This document shows, piece after piece, positions 1 through 8,376 of a stretch of 64,000 nucleotides of DNA. Within the stretch, counting starts at the first letter, position 1, and each line of letters starts with the position of its first letter. The stretch lies in NCBI GenBank assembly GCA_030685065.1, contig JAUXQH010000090.1, positions 54,513 through 118,512 of the forward strand, given 5' to 3'. The DNA comes from Pseudomonadota bacterium. GTDB lineage: Bacteria; Myxococcota_A; UBA796; SXON01. A model generated the notes under the pieces. That model saw only the letters and a list, made by a program, of their open reading frames with translations. It made no database searches and was not told where the DNA came from. A program made the translations under genes and the position numbers.

Positions 1-487
1 CGTACGCGTACTCGCTCACGTACGACTCCATCCACAGCCCGTCGTCGTCGCAGCGGAGCACGCTCGTGGTCGAGCCCGTGTAGTACCGGTAGGCTTCCCC
101 ATCGATGTCGTTCTCGGAGCTGAACACGACCTCGCCGGTGCGCGGATCGTAGGACTCGTTCACGCTGGTGTACGTGCCGCCGTACCCGAGCTCATCCTCC
201 GCGGTGTAACGATAGGTGGCCTCGGAGCCGACGAGCGCGGCCGACGTGTAGACGCCGCAAGGCGAGAGGTCGGCGTCGGAGTCCGCGTCCGAGTCGGCGT
301 CGGAGTCCGCGTCCGAGTCGGCGTCCGAGTCCGCATCGGAGTCCGCGTCCGAGTCCGCGTCCGAATCGGCGTCCGTGTCCGCATCGGTATCGGCGTCCGC
401 CTCCTCGGCGTCGGTGTCCTTCCCCTCGGGGCCGGCGCAGGCGAGGGCGAGGGCGAGGCTGGTGAAAAGGAGGGGTACGAGCTTCAT
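1..487 (-). CDS. Lipoprotein with an Asp-Ala-Asp-Ser repeat linker, C-terminus outside the window
   Basis: The gene runs off the left edge; 162 codons are visible from an ATG at 487. The first 16 residues form a lipoprotein signal peptide ending in the lipobox LALAC. An acidic stretch follows (about residues 22-58), dominated by tandem Asp-Ala-Asp-Ser/Thr units. A Tyr/Ser/Thr-rich region then contains YRYTAEDELGYGG and RYYTGSTTSV. The linker probably holds the folded part away from the outer membrane. I recognise no family in the visible part. The lipobox and reading frame are seen directly; surface location is inferred. Confidence 0.75.
   Translation of the reverse strand, partial: MKLVPLLFTSLALALACAGPEGKDTDAEEADADTDADTDADSDADSDADSDADSDADSDADSDADSDADSDADLSPCGVYTSAALVGSEATYRYTAEDELGYGGTYTSVNESYDPRTGEVVFSSENDIDGEAYRYYTGSTTSVLRCDDDGLWMESYVSEYAY
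272..400 (-). repeat. Coding tandem repeat, units of about 12 bp (Asp-Ala-Asp-Ser)
   Basis: About ten imperfect 12-bp units (forms such as gtcggagtccgc and gtccgagtcggc on the + strand) encode alternating Asp-Ala-Asp-Ser/Thr. Units differ mostly at third positions, so the array is kept at protein level rather than being a fresh expansion. It forms the linker of the lipoprotein above. Confidence 0.8.
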
Positions 488-537
488 GCCGCTTGGTAGC
501 CGGAAGAGGGGCCCGGCCGCCACTCCTCCGTTGCGGA

Positions 538-1386
538 CTACGGTGTCGCCGCGTGCTCGGCGTCCCAGTGATCTCCCCACTTGTCGTAGTAGTTCAGCCC
601 GGACTGCGAGCCTCGCCACTCGTTGCGGTAGTGGTCCTCCAGCCAGGGCCGCGCGACCTCCTTGATCTCGGCCTGGTTCGCCAGCTCCTCGTCCGGATCG
701 AGCGCGCTCCGTGCCAGCTCGGGGTGCTCGACCGCCAACCAATCGACGAATTCGTTGAAGCCCCCGGCGCTGTTCTGGGTGATCCCGAGCTGCAGCAGCG
801 TCACGTAGCTGCTCGCGGAGCCCTCGATCTCCTCGTCCATCTGGGTCTGGATGTAGGCCTCGCGGCCCTGCGTCGCGGTGTTTCCCTGCTCGCCGTAGAA
901 ATGGGCCTTGAGGTGCACGATCTCGTGCGCGAGCGTGGACAGCCAGGCGCTCTCCGGCTCGCGACGGTCGAGGTTGATCTTGTCGCGCAGCTGGTAGCCC
1001 CCGCGCCGCGACCAGACGATCGGGAAGTCCAGGTTGCCCTGCTTCTCTCGGATGGCCTCGAGCACGGAGTTGCTCTCGGCGGCGCTCGTGAGCTCGGCCA
1101 TCAGCCGCGCGCGCAGGTCGGTGGGGATCGCCGCCCCCACGGGGCGTTCGGCGTCGAGCGTCGCTTCCGACGGGCCCCGCCCTCCGCCGCGTGCGGGGCG
1201 CTCGCGGCTCTGATCCTCTTCGTGGTCGTGCTCGTGGTCGTGGCCGTGGTCCTCTTCTTCGGAGGCCCGATCGGCGGTGAGGCGCTCCTGCGCCCATGCG
1301 TTGCCCCGGCCGCCCGGGGCCGCGGACACGGCGGGCGCGTTCGTGGTCGCCACCGACGGCTTGTTCTGCTTCGCGACGGACTTCAT
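538..1386 (-). CDS. Zincin-like protein with an HExxH motif (DUF4157-like)
   Basis: The product is 282 aa with no signal peptide. Residues 1-75 are low-complexity, with a His-rich stretch (residues 47-55, HGHDHEHDH) that could hold metal. The core carries AHEIVHLKAHF at about 153-163, a genuine HExxH zincin motif (His154, Glu155, His158). A downstream acidic helix (DEEIEGSAS, about 184-192) could supply the third metal ligand. The general look resembles DUF4157-type proteins linked to extracellular contractile injection systems, but no such system lies nearby. The start ATG overlaps the stop of the upstream lipoprotein gene (ATGA), so the two are probably translationally coupled. Metallopeptidase activity is inferred from the motif only. 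Confidence 0.65.
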   Translation of the reverse strand: MKSVAKQNKPSVATTNAPAVSAAPGGRGNAWAQERLTADRASEEEDHGHDHEHDHEEDQSRERPARGGGRGPSEATLDAERPVGAAIPTDLRARLMAELTSAAESNSVLEAIREKQGNLDFPIVWSRRGGYQLRDKINLDRREPESAWLSTLAHEIVHLKAHFYGEQGNTATQGREAYIQTQMDEEIEGSASSYVTLLQLGITQNSAGGFNEFVDWLAVEHPELARSALDPDEELANQAEIKEVARPWLEDHYRNEWRGSQSGLNYYDKWGDHWDAEHAATP

Positions 1387-2054
1387 GGGCGCACCCGGGA
1401 CACGTCGGTGGCGAGGGTGTCGCGGCTGGCGGTGGCGTTGCCCGCGGCCGGCACGTCGAGCCGCCAGCGCTGGAGCTGCCCCGCGTCGTCCAGGACGTGC
1501 ATCTGCACCCGCCACCCGGTGCCCGCGGGCTCCACCAGCGCGGGGAGGACCTGCAGCGAGAGGTCGGCGGACACGCCGGTGAGCGAGGAGCCATCCTCTA
1601 CGAGGGTGCAGGCATCGGCGGTATCGCACCAGAGCTCGAGCAAGCGCGCCGCCCCGCCCGGCCCGCGGAGGAGCCCCGGCTCGCTCCGGACGAGCTCGGC
1701 CACGCCGGCCACGTGCCCGCTCGTGACCACGGCTCGCCCGTCCGCACCCTCGGCGACGTAGAAGGCGAGGGGATGGGAGAGGCTCTTCGGCATCACCCGG
1801 AACACGCGGTGGCCGGTGAGGCCCTCGAAGTCGACGCGCCTGAGCGTGTAGTCCCCGGGCGCCTGCACCCAGTCCAGGAGCTCGACGTCGCCGGCCTCCT
1901 GCACGGCGCGGAGGACCTCGTCATGTGTGGGCATCGTCGCGACTCCTTGTTCCGTGTTCCCGGCCGGCACCGACGGCGCGCCTTTGCACGCGCCCACCTG
2001 GAAGGACGGGGTGAACAGGATCAAAAGGGCGCAGGCCGCCCGCTTGGTGGGCAT
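1383..2054 (-). CDS. Lipoprotein of unknown function coupled to the HExxH protein
   Basis: The product is 223 aa. A hydrophobic N-terminus (ALLILFTPSFQVGAC) ends in a plausible but imperfect lipobox Cys at residue 23. The remainder is a soluble domain rich in Val, Leu and Asp, with no motif I recognise; it reads as a small alpha/beta domain followed by a beta-rich half (WRVQMHVLDDAGQLQRW). The stop overlaps the next start by ATGA, so its partner is the HExxH protein. A secreted lipoprotein paired with a putative metalloprotein could be an inhibitor or accessory protein, but that is a guess. Confidence 0.6.
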   Translation of the reverse strand: MPTKRAACALLILFTPSFQVGACKGAPSVPAGNTEQGVATMPTHDEVLRAVQEAGDVELLDWVQAPGDYTLRRVDFEGLTGHRVFRVMPKSLSHPLAFYVAEGADGRAVVTSGHVAGVAELVRSEPGLLRGPGGAARLLELWCDTADACTLVEDGSSLTGVSADLSLQVLPALVEPAGTGWRVQMHVLDDAGQLQRWRLDVPAAGNATASRDTLATDVSRVRP

Positions 2055-2078
2055 CTTTTTCCCGTCGGTCCGAGGGTA

Positions 2079-2624
2079 TCACGGCCGACCCCGACCTCCA
2101 CGGGTCGCGGTCCGGACCCGCCGCCACGTCACTTTTCCCATCCCGACCAGGCTGATGCCCACCGCCGCGCCGGCGACGTTGGCGAACCAGTCCCCCCACT
2201 CCCCGTCGCGACCCGTCAGGTGCTGGCCGAGCTCGTCGAGGGCGCCCCAGGCGGTGAAGGCGACCAGCAGCCACGCGGCGGAGCGAGCGTGCAGGCGGTG
2301 CCCGAGGGCCACCGCGAGCGCCCAGAGGAACGCCGGGACGAGGAAGATCACGACGTGGATCGTCTTGTCGGAGCGGAGGGGGTCGACGAAGTCCGGGATC
2401 CAGGCGTTCGCCGCCTTCGCGGTCTCGCCGAGCGTGACCCAGATCCCGCGTACGGCGCGGCGCGACGTGGCGGCATCCGAGGCGCCCACCGCGCTCGGCG
2501 GCGGGAAGTGGGTGATGGCCAGGGTGATGACGGTGGCGATGGCCGCCGCCCCGCCGCAGAGCACCGTGGCGACACGACGAACCTGGCGCGACAGCACGGC
2601 GAGCGGCGTCGGGCCCGCGCTCAT
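2079..2624 (-). CDS. VanZ-like membrane protein
   Basis: The product is 181 aa. It has one membrane span near residues 18-36 and two or three more from about 95 to 165. The VanZ-family pattern is visible: DKTIHVVIF opening the second half, then ALDELGQHLTGRDGEWGDWFAN, matching the usual DK..H, DE..Q and R...DW..N signature. VanZ proteins are small membrane proteins linked to glycopeptide resistance or envelope stress; their biochemical role is unclear. The start ATG overlaps the stop of the upstream EEP-family lipoprotein gene (ATGA), so the two are cotranscribed. Confidence 0.7.
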   Translation of the reverse strand: MSAGPTPLAVLSRQVRRVATVLCGGAAAIATVITLAITHFPPPSAVGASDAATSRRAVRGIWVTLGETAKAANAWIPDFVDPLRSDKTIHVVIFLVPAFLWALAVALGHRLHARSAAWLLVAFTAWGALDELGQHLTGRDGEWGDWFANVAGAAVGISLVGMGKVTWRRVRTATRGGRGRP

Positions 2625-3394
2625 CGACGCCGGAGCTCGACCGTGAGCGGCCGATGGTCGGACGCCCCGGCCTCCCGCACGGCCACGGACGCGGCCACCA
2701 GCGCGGCGGCGTGGAACACGTGGTCGGGGCGCCCGACGAGCTGCCCGCTCCAGTGGTCCCACTCCCAGGTCCGGCGCGGCGGGGGGAACGCGGCGGCGGC
2801 GTCCAGGAGGCCCTGCGCGGCGATCAGATCGACCGCGTCGCCCTCCTCCTCGTTGAAGTCCCCGACGATGAGATCGGGCGGCGTGGAGAAGCACCCCAGG
2901 TAGTCCTCCATCTCGGCGCGGCGCAGCCCTCCCGTGGTGAAGTACCCGCTGATCAGCCCCCGCTCGTCCAGCGGCGGGTGGAGGTGCACGTGCAGCACCT
3001 GGAGCGGCCCGACCGCGGTGTCGACCACGACACACCACGCCGGGAAGCTCCCCACCGGCGAAGTGCGCCGATCGTGCGTCGCCACGGCGCCTCGCGCGAG
3101 GACCGCCTGGCCGCCGTCGGGGTCGTGGTGACGGAATTCCATCGTCGGGTACACCCTCGCGAGGCGGGCCCGGATGGCAATTTCCCACTCTCGTGTCGTC
3201 TCCTGGAGGAACACGACGTCCGCGTCGACCGCGGCGATGGCCTCGACGGTGGCGGGATCGAAGCGCTCGAAGTTCACGTTGTAGGTGAGCACGGAGACGC
3301 CCGGCCCCGGGGGCAGGGGAGCGGCGCGCGGAGGGGCGCAGGCGGCGAGGGCGAGGAGGAGCACGACGAGCGGCCCTCCGGGGGACAACTGCAT
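2621..3394 (-). CDS. Endonuclease/exonuclease/phosphatase-family lipoprotein
   Basis: The product is 257 aa from ATG 3394, chosen because it gives a clean signal (VVLLLALAACAPP) with a lipobox; an in-frame ATG 54 bases upstream would bury it. Family motifs appear in order: LTYNVNFERF, DVVFLQETT (metal-binding Glu), VGDFNEEE (Asp/Asn) and SDHRPLTVEL (catalytic Asp-His). Members cleave phosphodiester or phosphomonoester bonds in nucleic acids, phosphoinositides or lipids with Mg2+. The lipid anchor puts this one in the envelope. The natural substrate cannot be read from sequence. It lies head-to-head with the OB-fold lipoprotein gene and overlaps the VanZ-like gene. Confidence 0.8.
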   Translation of the reverse strand: MQLSPGGPLVVLLLALAACAPPRAAPLPPGPGVSVLTYNVNFERFDPATVEAIAAVDADVVFLQETTREWEIAIRARLARVYPTMEFRHHDPDGGQAVLARGAVATHDRRTSPVGSFPAWCVVVDTAVGPLQVLHVHLHPPLDERGLISGYFTTGGLRRAEMEDYLGCFSTPPDLIVGDFNEEEGDAVDLIAAQGLLDAAAAFPPPRRTWEWDHWSGQLVGRPDHVFHAAALVAASVAVREAGASDHRPLTVELRRR

Positions 3395-3446
3395 GGGTAT
3401 CCACGGACAGGTCGGCGCCTCTATACTCCCGCCTCTCGGATCCTCC

Positions 3447-4247
3447 ATGCTGACGCTGCTCCTCTCGCTCCTCGCCTGCGATCCCGCCCCGGTCGCGCCT
3501 GTCGCCTCGCCCTTGCCCTACCTCTCCCCCGCGCCCACGACCGCGCCCTCCCCCTCGGCCTCCCCCTCGGCCTCGACCGCGGCCTCGACCGCGGCTGGCG
3601 CGGTCACCGGCATCGTCGCGGAGAACCTCGCGGCCGGGCCGTACACCTACACCCGCGCCACGTTGGCCGACGGGTCCGAGGTCTGGGCCGCGGCCACCGG
3701 CGATCAGCCCGCCGTCGGCACCACCATCACCATCTCGACCTCGCTGCCGATGCGCGAGTTCCACAGCGACACCCTGAATCGGACCTTTCCCCTCGTGTAC
3801 TTCGTGTCTTCCTACGGAAGCGACGTCGCGCTCACCGTCCCCGCCACGGGGACGGCCCTCCCCGCGGGGCACCCGAGCCTCGAGCCCGCGGTTGCCGGTG
3901 CGGGGGCCGGGGCGGCGCCGGCGGTCGCGGCACCGGCCGTCGCCGGCGTGCGCAAGGTCGCGGACGTGTGGGCGGAGCGCGCCTCGCTCGGTGGCCGCGA
4001 GGTCACGATCTCCGGCGAAGTGGTCAAGTCCACGGCCGCCGTGATGGGCCGGAACTGGCTGCACATCCGTGACGGCTCGGGCGCCGAGGGGACCAACGAT
4101 CTGACGGTGACCACGGCCGCCACCGCGGCGATCGGGGATCACGTCCAGGTCAGGGGCGTGGTCGCGCTCGATCAGGACTTCGGGGGCGGGTACACCTACC
4201 CGGTGCTCATCACCTCTGCAGACGTCCAGGTCGCCCCCGCGAACTGA
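3447..4247 (+). CDS. OB-fold lipoprotein
   Basis: The product is 266 aa from ATG 3447, which opens a short lipoprotein signal (MLTLLLSLLAC). A Pro/Ala/Ser-rich linker follows to about residue 50, then a beta-rich domain containing ENLAAGPYTYTRATLADG. After an Ala-Gly-Pro linker, a C-terminal OB-fold-like domain has GGREVTISGEVVKSTAAVMG and WLHIRDGSG, ending in VQVRGVVALDQDFGGGYTYP. This pattern is common in exported bacterial OB-fold proteins annotated as DNA-binding, though ligand binding is unproven. It is transcribed divergently from the EEP-family lipoprotein and convergently with rmlA, 12 bases away. Confidence 0.7.
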   Translation: MLTLLLSLLACDPAPVAPVASPLPYLSPAPTTAPSPSASPSASTAASTAAGAVTGIVAENLAAGPYTYTRATLADGSEVWAAATGDQPAVGTTITISTSLPMREFHSDTLNRTFPLVYFVSSYGSDVALTVPATGTALPAGHPSLEPAVAGAGAGAAPAVAAPAVAGVRKVADVWAERASLGGREVTISGEVVKSTAAVMGRNWLHIRDGSGAEGTNDLTVTTAATAAIGDHVQVRGVVALDQDFGGGYTYPVLITSADVQVAPAN

Positions 4248-4259
4248 GAGCTACGAGCC

Positions 4260-5129
4260 CTATCCGCCCTCGACGATCCGCAGCAGGTATTGCCCGTAAC
4301 TGGACGCGACGAGCGCCTCGCCCAGACGACGCAGCTGGGCGTCGTCGATGAGGCCCATGCGCCAGGCCACCTCCTCGACGCACGCGATCTTGAGCCCCTG
4401 GCGGTCCTCGATCGCGCGCACGAAGTCGGCCGCCTCGAGCAGCGAGGCGTGCGTGCCGGCGTCCATCCAGGTGTAGCCGCGTCCGAGCTTCTCGACGGAG
4501 AGGCGGCCCTGGGCGAGGTAGGCCTCGTTCACGTCGCGGATCTCGCGCTCGCCGCGCGCAGACGGGGCGACAGCCCCCGCGATCCGCATGACGTCGCGGT
4601 CGTAGAAGTAGAGCCCCGTGACCGCCCAGCTCGAGCGCGGGTGCTCGGGCTTCTCCTCGATGGAGAGCGCCCGGCCCTCGCGGTCGAGCTCGACCACCCC
4701 GTAGCGCCGCGGATCCTTCACCTCGTAGGCGAAGATGACCGCCCCCTCCTCGAGCCGCGCGCTCCGTTGGAGCACGCTGGAGAGCCCGTTTCCGTAGAAG
4801 AGGTTGTCGCCGAGCGCGACCGCGACCGTGTCTCCGCGCACGAACGGCTCGCCCGCATGGAGCGCCTGCGCGACGCCCTCGGGGCGGGCCTGGACCGCGT
4901 AGGAGAGCGACAGGCCCCACTGGGAGCCGTCCCCGAGGACGGCCTCGTACTGGGCACGGTCCTGGGGGGTCGAGACCACCAGGATCTCCCGGATGCCCGC
5001 CAGCATCAGCGTGCTCAGCGGGTAGTAGATCATCGGCTTGTCGTAGACGGGGAGCAGGTGTTTGGTGACCGCGAGGGTCAGGGGGTGCAGGCGCGTGCCC
5101 GATCCGCCGGCGACGAGGATTCCCTTCAT
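4260..5129 (-). CDS. rmlA: Glucose-1-phosphate thymidylyltransferase RmlA
   Basis: The 289-aa product makes dTDP-glucose from dTTP and glucose-1-phosphate, the first step to dTDP-L-rhamnose and related surface sugars. The nucleotide-binding signature GGSGTRLHPLT lies at residues 8-18, followed by KHLLPVYDKPMIYYPLSTL. Further family landmarks are LGDNLFYGNG, VEEKP-type SIEEKPEHPRSSWAVTGLYFYD, and GYTWMDAGTH. Length is normal for the family. It stands alone: no rmlB, C or D is in the window. The upstream spacer shared with the CotH gene contains an inverted repeat at 5136-5150. Confidence 0.95.
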   Translation of the reverse strand: MKGILVAGGSGTRLHPLTLAVTKHLLPVYDKPMIYYPLSTLMLAGIREILVVSTPQDRAQYEAVLGDGSQWGLSLSYAVQARPEGVAQALHAGEPFVRGDTVAVALGDNLFYGNGLSSVLQRSARLEEGAVIFAYEVKDPRRYGVVELDREGRALSIEEKPEHPRSSWAVTGLYFYDRDVMRIAGAVAPSARGEREIRDVNEAYLAQGRLSVEKLGRGYTWMDAGTHASLLEAADFVRAIEDRQGLKIACVEEVAWRMGLIDDAQLRRLGEALVASSYGQYLLRIVEGG

Positions 5130-5135
5130 GTCCCT

Positions 5136-5150
5136 GGCACGCTATGTGCC
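5136..5150. promoter_or_regulatory. Inverted repeat GGCAC-N5-GTGCC between rmlA and the CotH gene
   Basis: A perfect 5-bp inverted repeat with a 5-base spacer lies in the divergent rmlA/CotH spacer. On the + strand the site reads tggcacgctatgtgcc, one base off the sigma-54 -24/-12 pattern (GG and GC ten bases apart), about 85 bases before the CotH start. It could be a sigma-54 promoter for the CotH gene or an operator. It lies too close to the rmlA start to be its promoter. Confidence 0.3.
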
Positions 5151-5233
5151 GACGGGACCGGCGTCAAGCGCCCGAGGTCCAGGCTGCCGCAAGCGCGGCT
5201 CGGGCCTACCCTTCTGGTGTCAGGGAGGCGCCG

Positions 5234-6514
5234 ATGTGGGTGGGGCTGCTCCTCGGGGCCTGCGTCTCGGACGTTGGGCTGGGAGATGGGCCGCGGCCTG
5301 TCGAATCAGTGGAATTCGTGGAGGGTGTCGCCGCTGTGTCGGACGACGACTGGGAGGATGAGATCGAGGACGCGGGGCGCCTCGGAGACCGGCCCTGGTG
5401 GGACGGCCTCGCGCCGCGGCCACCGCTCGCCGACGTGGGCGACCGGGAATTCGGCGCCGCCGCCGCCGCCGCGTTTTTCGCCGAAGGGACGCTCCACGAG
5501 CTCCACCTGACGCTGCCCTCCGCGTCCCGGTCGAGCCTGAACGTGGAGAAGTTCACCTGGGTGCCCGCGACCCTCACCGCGGACGGCGTGACCTACTCCG
5601 TCGAGACGCGCCTCAAGGGCACCGGCTCGTTCCGCGACATGTCGGGCAAGGCGGCGTTCAAGTTCAACTTCGCGGAGACCAACCCCGACGCCCGATTTCA
5701 CGGGCTCAAGCGCGTGACACTTGGAAACATGCTCCAGGACCCCTCCATGTTGGGCGAGCACCTCGGGTATTGGCTGCATCGCCGCCGCGGCGTGCCGGCC
5801 CCCCGCCACACGTACGCGCGCCTCTGGGTCGACGGCACCTACTTCGGGCTGTACGGCATCGTCGAGACGATGGACGAGCAGCTGCTGAAGCGCGCGTTCC
5901 CCGGTGACAACAACGGCAACCTGTACGAGGCGAACGTCTCCGACTTCGTTCGCGGGAAGACCGATCACTTCGAGCTCGAGGAGACCGACGGGCTGTACGC
6001 CCCCTACGAGGACATCGACGCGGTCATCGCCACGCTCGAAGCGACCCCGAACGCCGAATTCCTCCCGACGCTCGGACGCCTCTTCGACCTCGACACGTTC
6101 CTCGAGATGATGGCCATCGAGCTGGCGACGGCAAACGTTGACGGCTACGCGATGTTCGCGAACAACTACATGGCGTACCATGGCGAGGACCGATGGTACC
6201 TGATGCCATGGGGCCACGACCAGTGCTTCGACTGGGACCGGGACGTGCGCGACTATTCCTCGATCGACGGGGTGCTGCTCCAGCGGTGCATCGACGTGCC
6301 CGAGTGTCTCGCGCTGCTCGACACCAAGATGCTCGACCTCATGGTCGACTGGGAGTCGGGCGAGCTCGCGGACCTGCTCGACGCCACGATCGCGCTCATC
6401 CAGGCGGACTGCACGGCCGACCCGCGCAAGGAGCTCCCCTGCAAGACGGAGCAGGCGGCCCAGTTCGTGGCGCAGCGCCCCGCGTCCGTGCGGGAGCGGC
6501 TCGTGCCTCCATGA
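5234..6514 (+). CDS. CotH kinase family protein
   Basis: The product is 426 aa. ATG 5234 is preferred because it opens a lipoprotein-like N-terminus (MWVGLLLGAC). An acidic linker runs to about residue 70. CotH-family features follow: VETRLKGTGSFRDMSGK, then KAAFKFNFAETNPDARFHGLK, a YFGLYGIVETMDEQLLKR segment, GNLYEAN, and MPWGHDQCFDWDRD, where the Asp-rich pocket lies. CotH proteins are secreted or spore-coat atypical protein kinases. The protein target is unknown; the lipid anchor suggests it acts outside the cytoplasm. It converges on the SMP-30-like gene 25 bases downstream. Confidence 0.85.
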   Translation: MWVGLLLGACVSDVGLGDGPRPVESVEFVEGVAAVSDDDWEDEIEDAGRLGDRPWWDGLAPRPPLADVGDREFGAAAAAAFFAEGTLHELHLTLPSASRSSLNVEKFTWVPATLTADGVTYSVETRLKGTGSFRDMSGKAAFKFNFAETNPDARFHGLKRVTLGNMLQDPSMLGEHLGYWLHRRRGVPAPRHTYARLWVDGTYFGLYGIVETMDEQLLKRAFPGDNNGNLYEANVSDFVRGKTDHFELEETDGLYAPYEDIDAVIATLEATPNAEFLPTLGRLFDLDTFLEMMAIELATANVDGYAMFANNYMAYHGEDRWYLMPWGHDQCFDWDRDVRDYSSIDGVLLQRCIDVPECLALLDTKMLDLMVDWESGELADLLDATIALIQADCTADPRKELPCKTEQAAQFVAQRPASVRERLVPP

Positions 6515-6539
6515 GCCGTCCTCGTGCCTCCTCGAGTCG

Positions 6540-7463
6540 TCAGGGCGCCGGGGCGACGGGGATCGGGGCGCCCGGTGTGCCCGTGGCGACGCGCCAGACG
6601 GTGTCCCCGTACAGCTCGGTGACGTACAACGAGCAGGGGTCGAAGGCTTCGCCGGCGCCGAACGCGAGGCTGGCGGGCGTCGTGACCGCGGTGGTGAGCG
6701 TGTCGTCCTCGCCGGTCTCGGGGTCGACCCGCACGATCTCGTTTTCGAGGTTGAGCGCGACCCACACCGCGCCGTCCGCCGACACCGCGAGCCCATCGGG
6801 AGCGGCGCCGGTGTCGAACGTGGTGACGACCTCGGCGGTGCCGGGCGTGCCGTCCGCGGCGAGGGGCACGCGCCAGAGCGGCGGGTCGGTGACGAAGGTC
6901 GTCGCGACGTAGAGCGCGCTGGCATCGGGGGCGAGGGCCATGCCGTTGGGGCTCGGGAGAGAGGTCCAGACGGCGACGTCCGCGCCGTCCGCGTGCAGGA
7001 TCTCCTCGATCGTGTCGTCGCTGACGAGCAGGCCGCCGGAGGGGAGCGTCGCGATGAAGTTCGGGTTCGGCATGCCCGAGAGGATCATGCGAGCGGCCCC
7101 GATCCCGAGGTCGACGAAGTGGACGCGGCCGTCGTCGCCGCTGCCGTCGAAGGTGAACTCGCCGGGGTCGGCCACGAACAGCCCGCCCTCCGCGGGCGCC
7201 AGCCCGAGCGCGTGGTCGAGGGTCACGATGGGGGTCACCGTTCCGTCGGCGCCCACCTCCACGACGCCGGTGGGGACGGTGACGTAGAGCCGTCCGTCCA
7301 CGAAGCTCACGCCCTCCGTCCCGTCCGCGAAGCCGGTCGCGACGGGCGCGGCGTCTCCCGGGGCGAGGTCGGTCCAGCAGACGTCGACGACGGGGGCTTC
7401 CCCGGTGTCGTCTTTCGGGGCGCCGGTGCACGCGGCGAGGAGCAGGAGCAGGGCAGGGCGCAT
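6540..7463 (-). CDS. SMP-30/gluconolactonase-like beta-propeller lipoprotein
   Basis: The product is 307 aa. The signal MRPALLLLLAACTG ends in a lipobox and is followed by a short Asp-rich linker. The body consists of about six beta-propeller blades with the usual GLAVSADGAVWVALN, PNGMALAPDASALYVAT and GLFVADPGEF elements of SMP-30/NHL-type repeats. The family includes Ca2+-dependent lactonases, but many lipoprotein members look like ligand-binding propellers, so I do not assign an enzyme activity. It is divergent from ung with a 49-base spacer. Confidence 0.75.
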   Translation of the reverse strand: MRPALLLLLAACTGAPKDDTGEAPVVDVCWTDLAPGDAAPVATGFADGTEGVSFVDGRLYVTVPTGVVEVGADGTVTPIVTLDHALGLAPAEGGLFVADPGEFTFDGSGDDGRVHFVDLGIGAARMILSGMPNPNFIATLPSGGLLVSDDTIEEILHADGADVAVWTSLPSPNGMALAPDASALYVATTFVTDPPLWRVPLAADGTPGTAEVVTTFDTGAAPDGLAVSADGAVWVALNLENEIVRVDPETGEDDTLTTAVTTPASLAFGAGEAFDPCSLYVTELYGDTVWRVATGTPGAPIPVAPAP

Positions 7464-7512
7464 GCGCGCCTGCTATCCCCGTTCCGAAGCACGGCGCGAT
7501 AGCGGACGGGGC

Positions 7513-8241
7513 ATGTTCGACCCGACCGGCCCCGCGATGCCCGCCGCCCCCACCGACGGCGAAACGCGCCGCGCGCAGCTCCCGCCCTCGTGGCTCGCGG
7601 TGTTGGAGCCCGAGTTCGGAAAGCCGTACATGCGGGCGTTGCGCGCGTTCCTCCTCGCGGAGAAGCAGCAGGCGCCGGTGTTCCCGCCGGGACCCGAGAT
7701 CTTCGCGGCGTTCGCGTGCACGCCCTTCGATCGGGTACGGGTCGTCGTGCTCGGCCAGGACCCCTACCACGGGCCTGGGCAGGCGCACGGGCTGTCCTTC
7801 TCCGTCCGCCGCGGGGTGCCGCCCCCGCCGTCCCTCTCGAACATGTACAAGGAGCTCCGGAGCGACGTGGGCCTCGTGCCGCCACGCCACGGGGATCTCA
7901 CGACGTGGGCCGAGCAGGGCGTGCTCCTCCTCAACACGACGCTCACGGTGCGTGAGCACGCGGCCAACTCCCACCGCGGCCAGGGGTGGGAAACCTTCAC
8001 CGACCGGGTGGTCGAGGCGCTCGATCAGGGCCGCGATGGGCTCGTGTTCGTGCTCTGGGGCGCCTCGGCGGCGCAGAAGGCCGCCCGTATCGATCGGCGC
8101 CGCCACCACGTCATCGCGTCGCCCCACCCCTCGCCGCTCTCCGCGAGCCGCGGGTTCTTTGGGAGCCGACCGTTCTCGCGTATCAACACGTTCCTCCGTG
8201 AGCGCGGCGAGCCGGAGATCGATTGGCGCCTCCCCGATTGA
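7513..8241 (+). CDS. ung: Uracil-DNA glycosylase, family 1
   Basis: The 242-aa product removes uracil from DNA as the first step of base-excision repair. The catalytic water-activating loop GQDPYHGPGQAHGLSFSV is intact, as are VLLLNTTLTV, VLWGASAAQ and the Ser/His loop HPSPLSASRGFFG. ATG 7513 gives the usual family length; an in-frame ATG further upstream would add about 36 basic residues and overlap the divergent gene. It stands alone, with no other repair gene nearby. Confidence 0.95.
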   Translation: MFDPTGPAMPAAPTDGETRRAQLPPSWLAVLEPEFGKPYMRALRAFLLAEKQQAPVFPPGPEIFAAFACTPFDRVRVVVLGQDPYHGPGQAHGLSFSVRRGVPPPPSLSNMYKELRSDVGLVPPRHGDLTTWAEQGVLLLNTTLTVREHAANSHRGQGWETFTDRVVEALDQGRDGLVFVLWGASAAQKAARIDRRRHHVIASPHPSPLSASRGFFGSRPFSRINTFLRERGEPEIDWRLPD

Positions 8242-8376
8242 GACCCGCACGGACGCGCGGTGACACGGCACATGAGCCGTGACGTAGCGTGACTCGCGGC
8301 CCAGCACTCGCGGCCCGGCACCATCTTAGACGCCCGACAACCCAGGCCCCCGGGCCACACCCTCACGGAGCTCCCC
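8242..8376. other. Spacer between ung and yceI with a 14-bp tandem repeat
   Basis: This 135-base spacer holds a 14-bp near-perfect tandem repeat at 8292-8319 (actcgcggcccagc, then actcgcggcccggc). A small inverted repeat ACGGC-N6-GCCGT lies at 8265-8280 and could be a weak terminator for ung. A promoter for yceI presumably lies here, but I see no convincing -35/-10 pair. Confidence 0.3.

Noticed and set aside
272..400. Short tandem DNA repeat considered as a phase-variation or origin element
   Set aside because: Unit variation is mostly at third codon positions and the frame is kept, so it is a coding linker.
2079..4142. A 687-codon open frame on the minus strand that ends in the VanZ-like protein
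   Set aside because: Only the last 181 codons have family motifs. The start at 2624 overlaps the upstream stop, and the rest lies over other genes as Arg-rich low-complexity sequence.
5136..5150. The same inverted repeat as an rmlA promoter
   Set aside because: It ends only 6 bases before the rmlA start codon, too close for a promoter of that gene.
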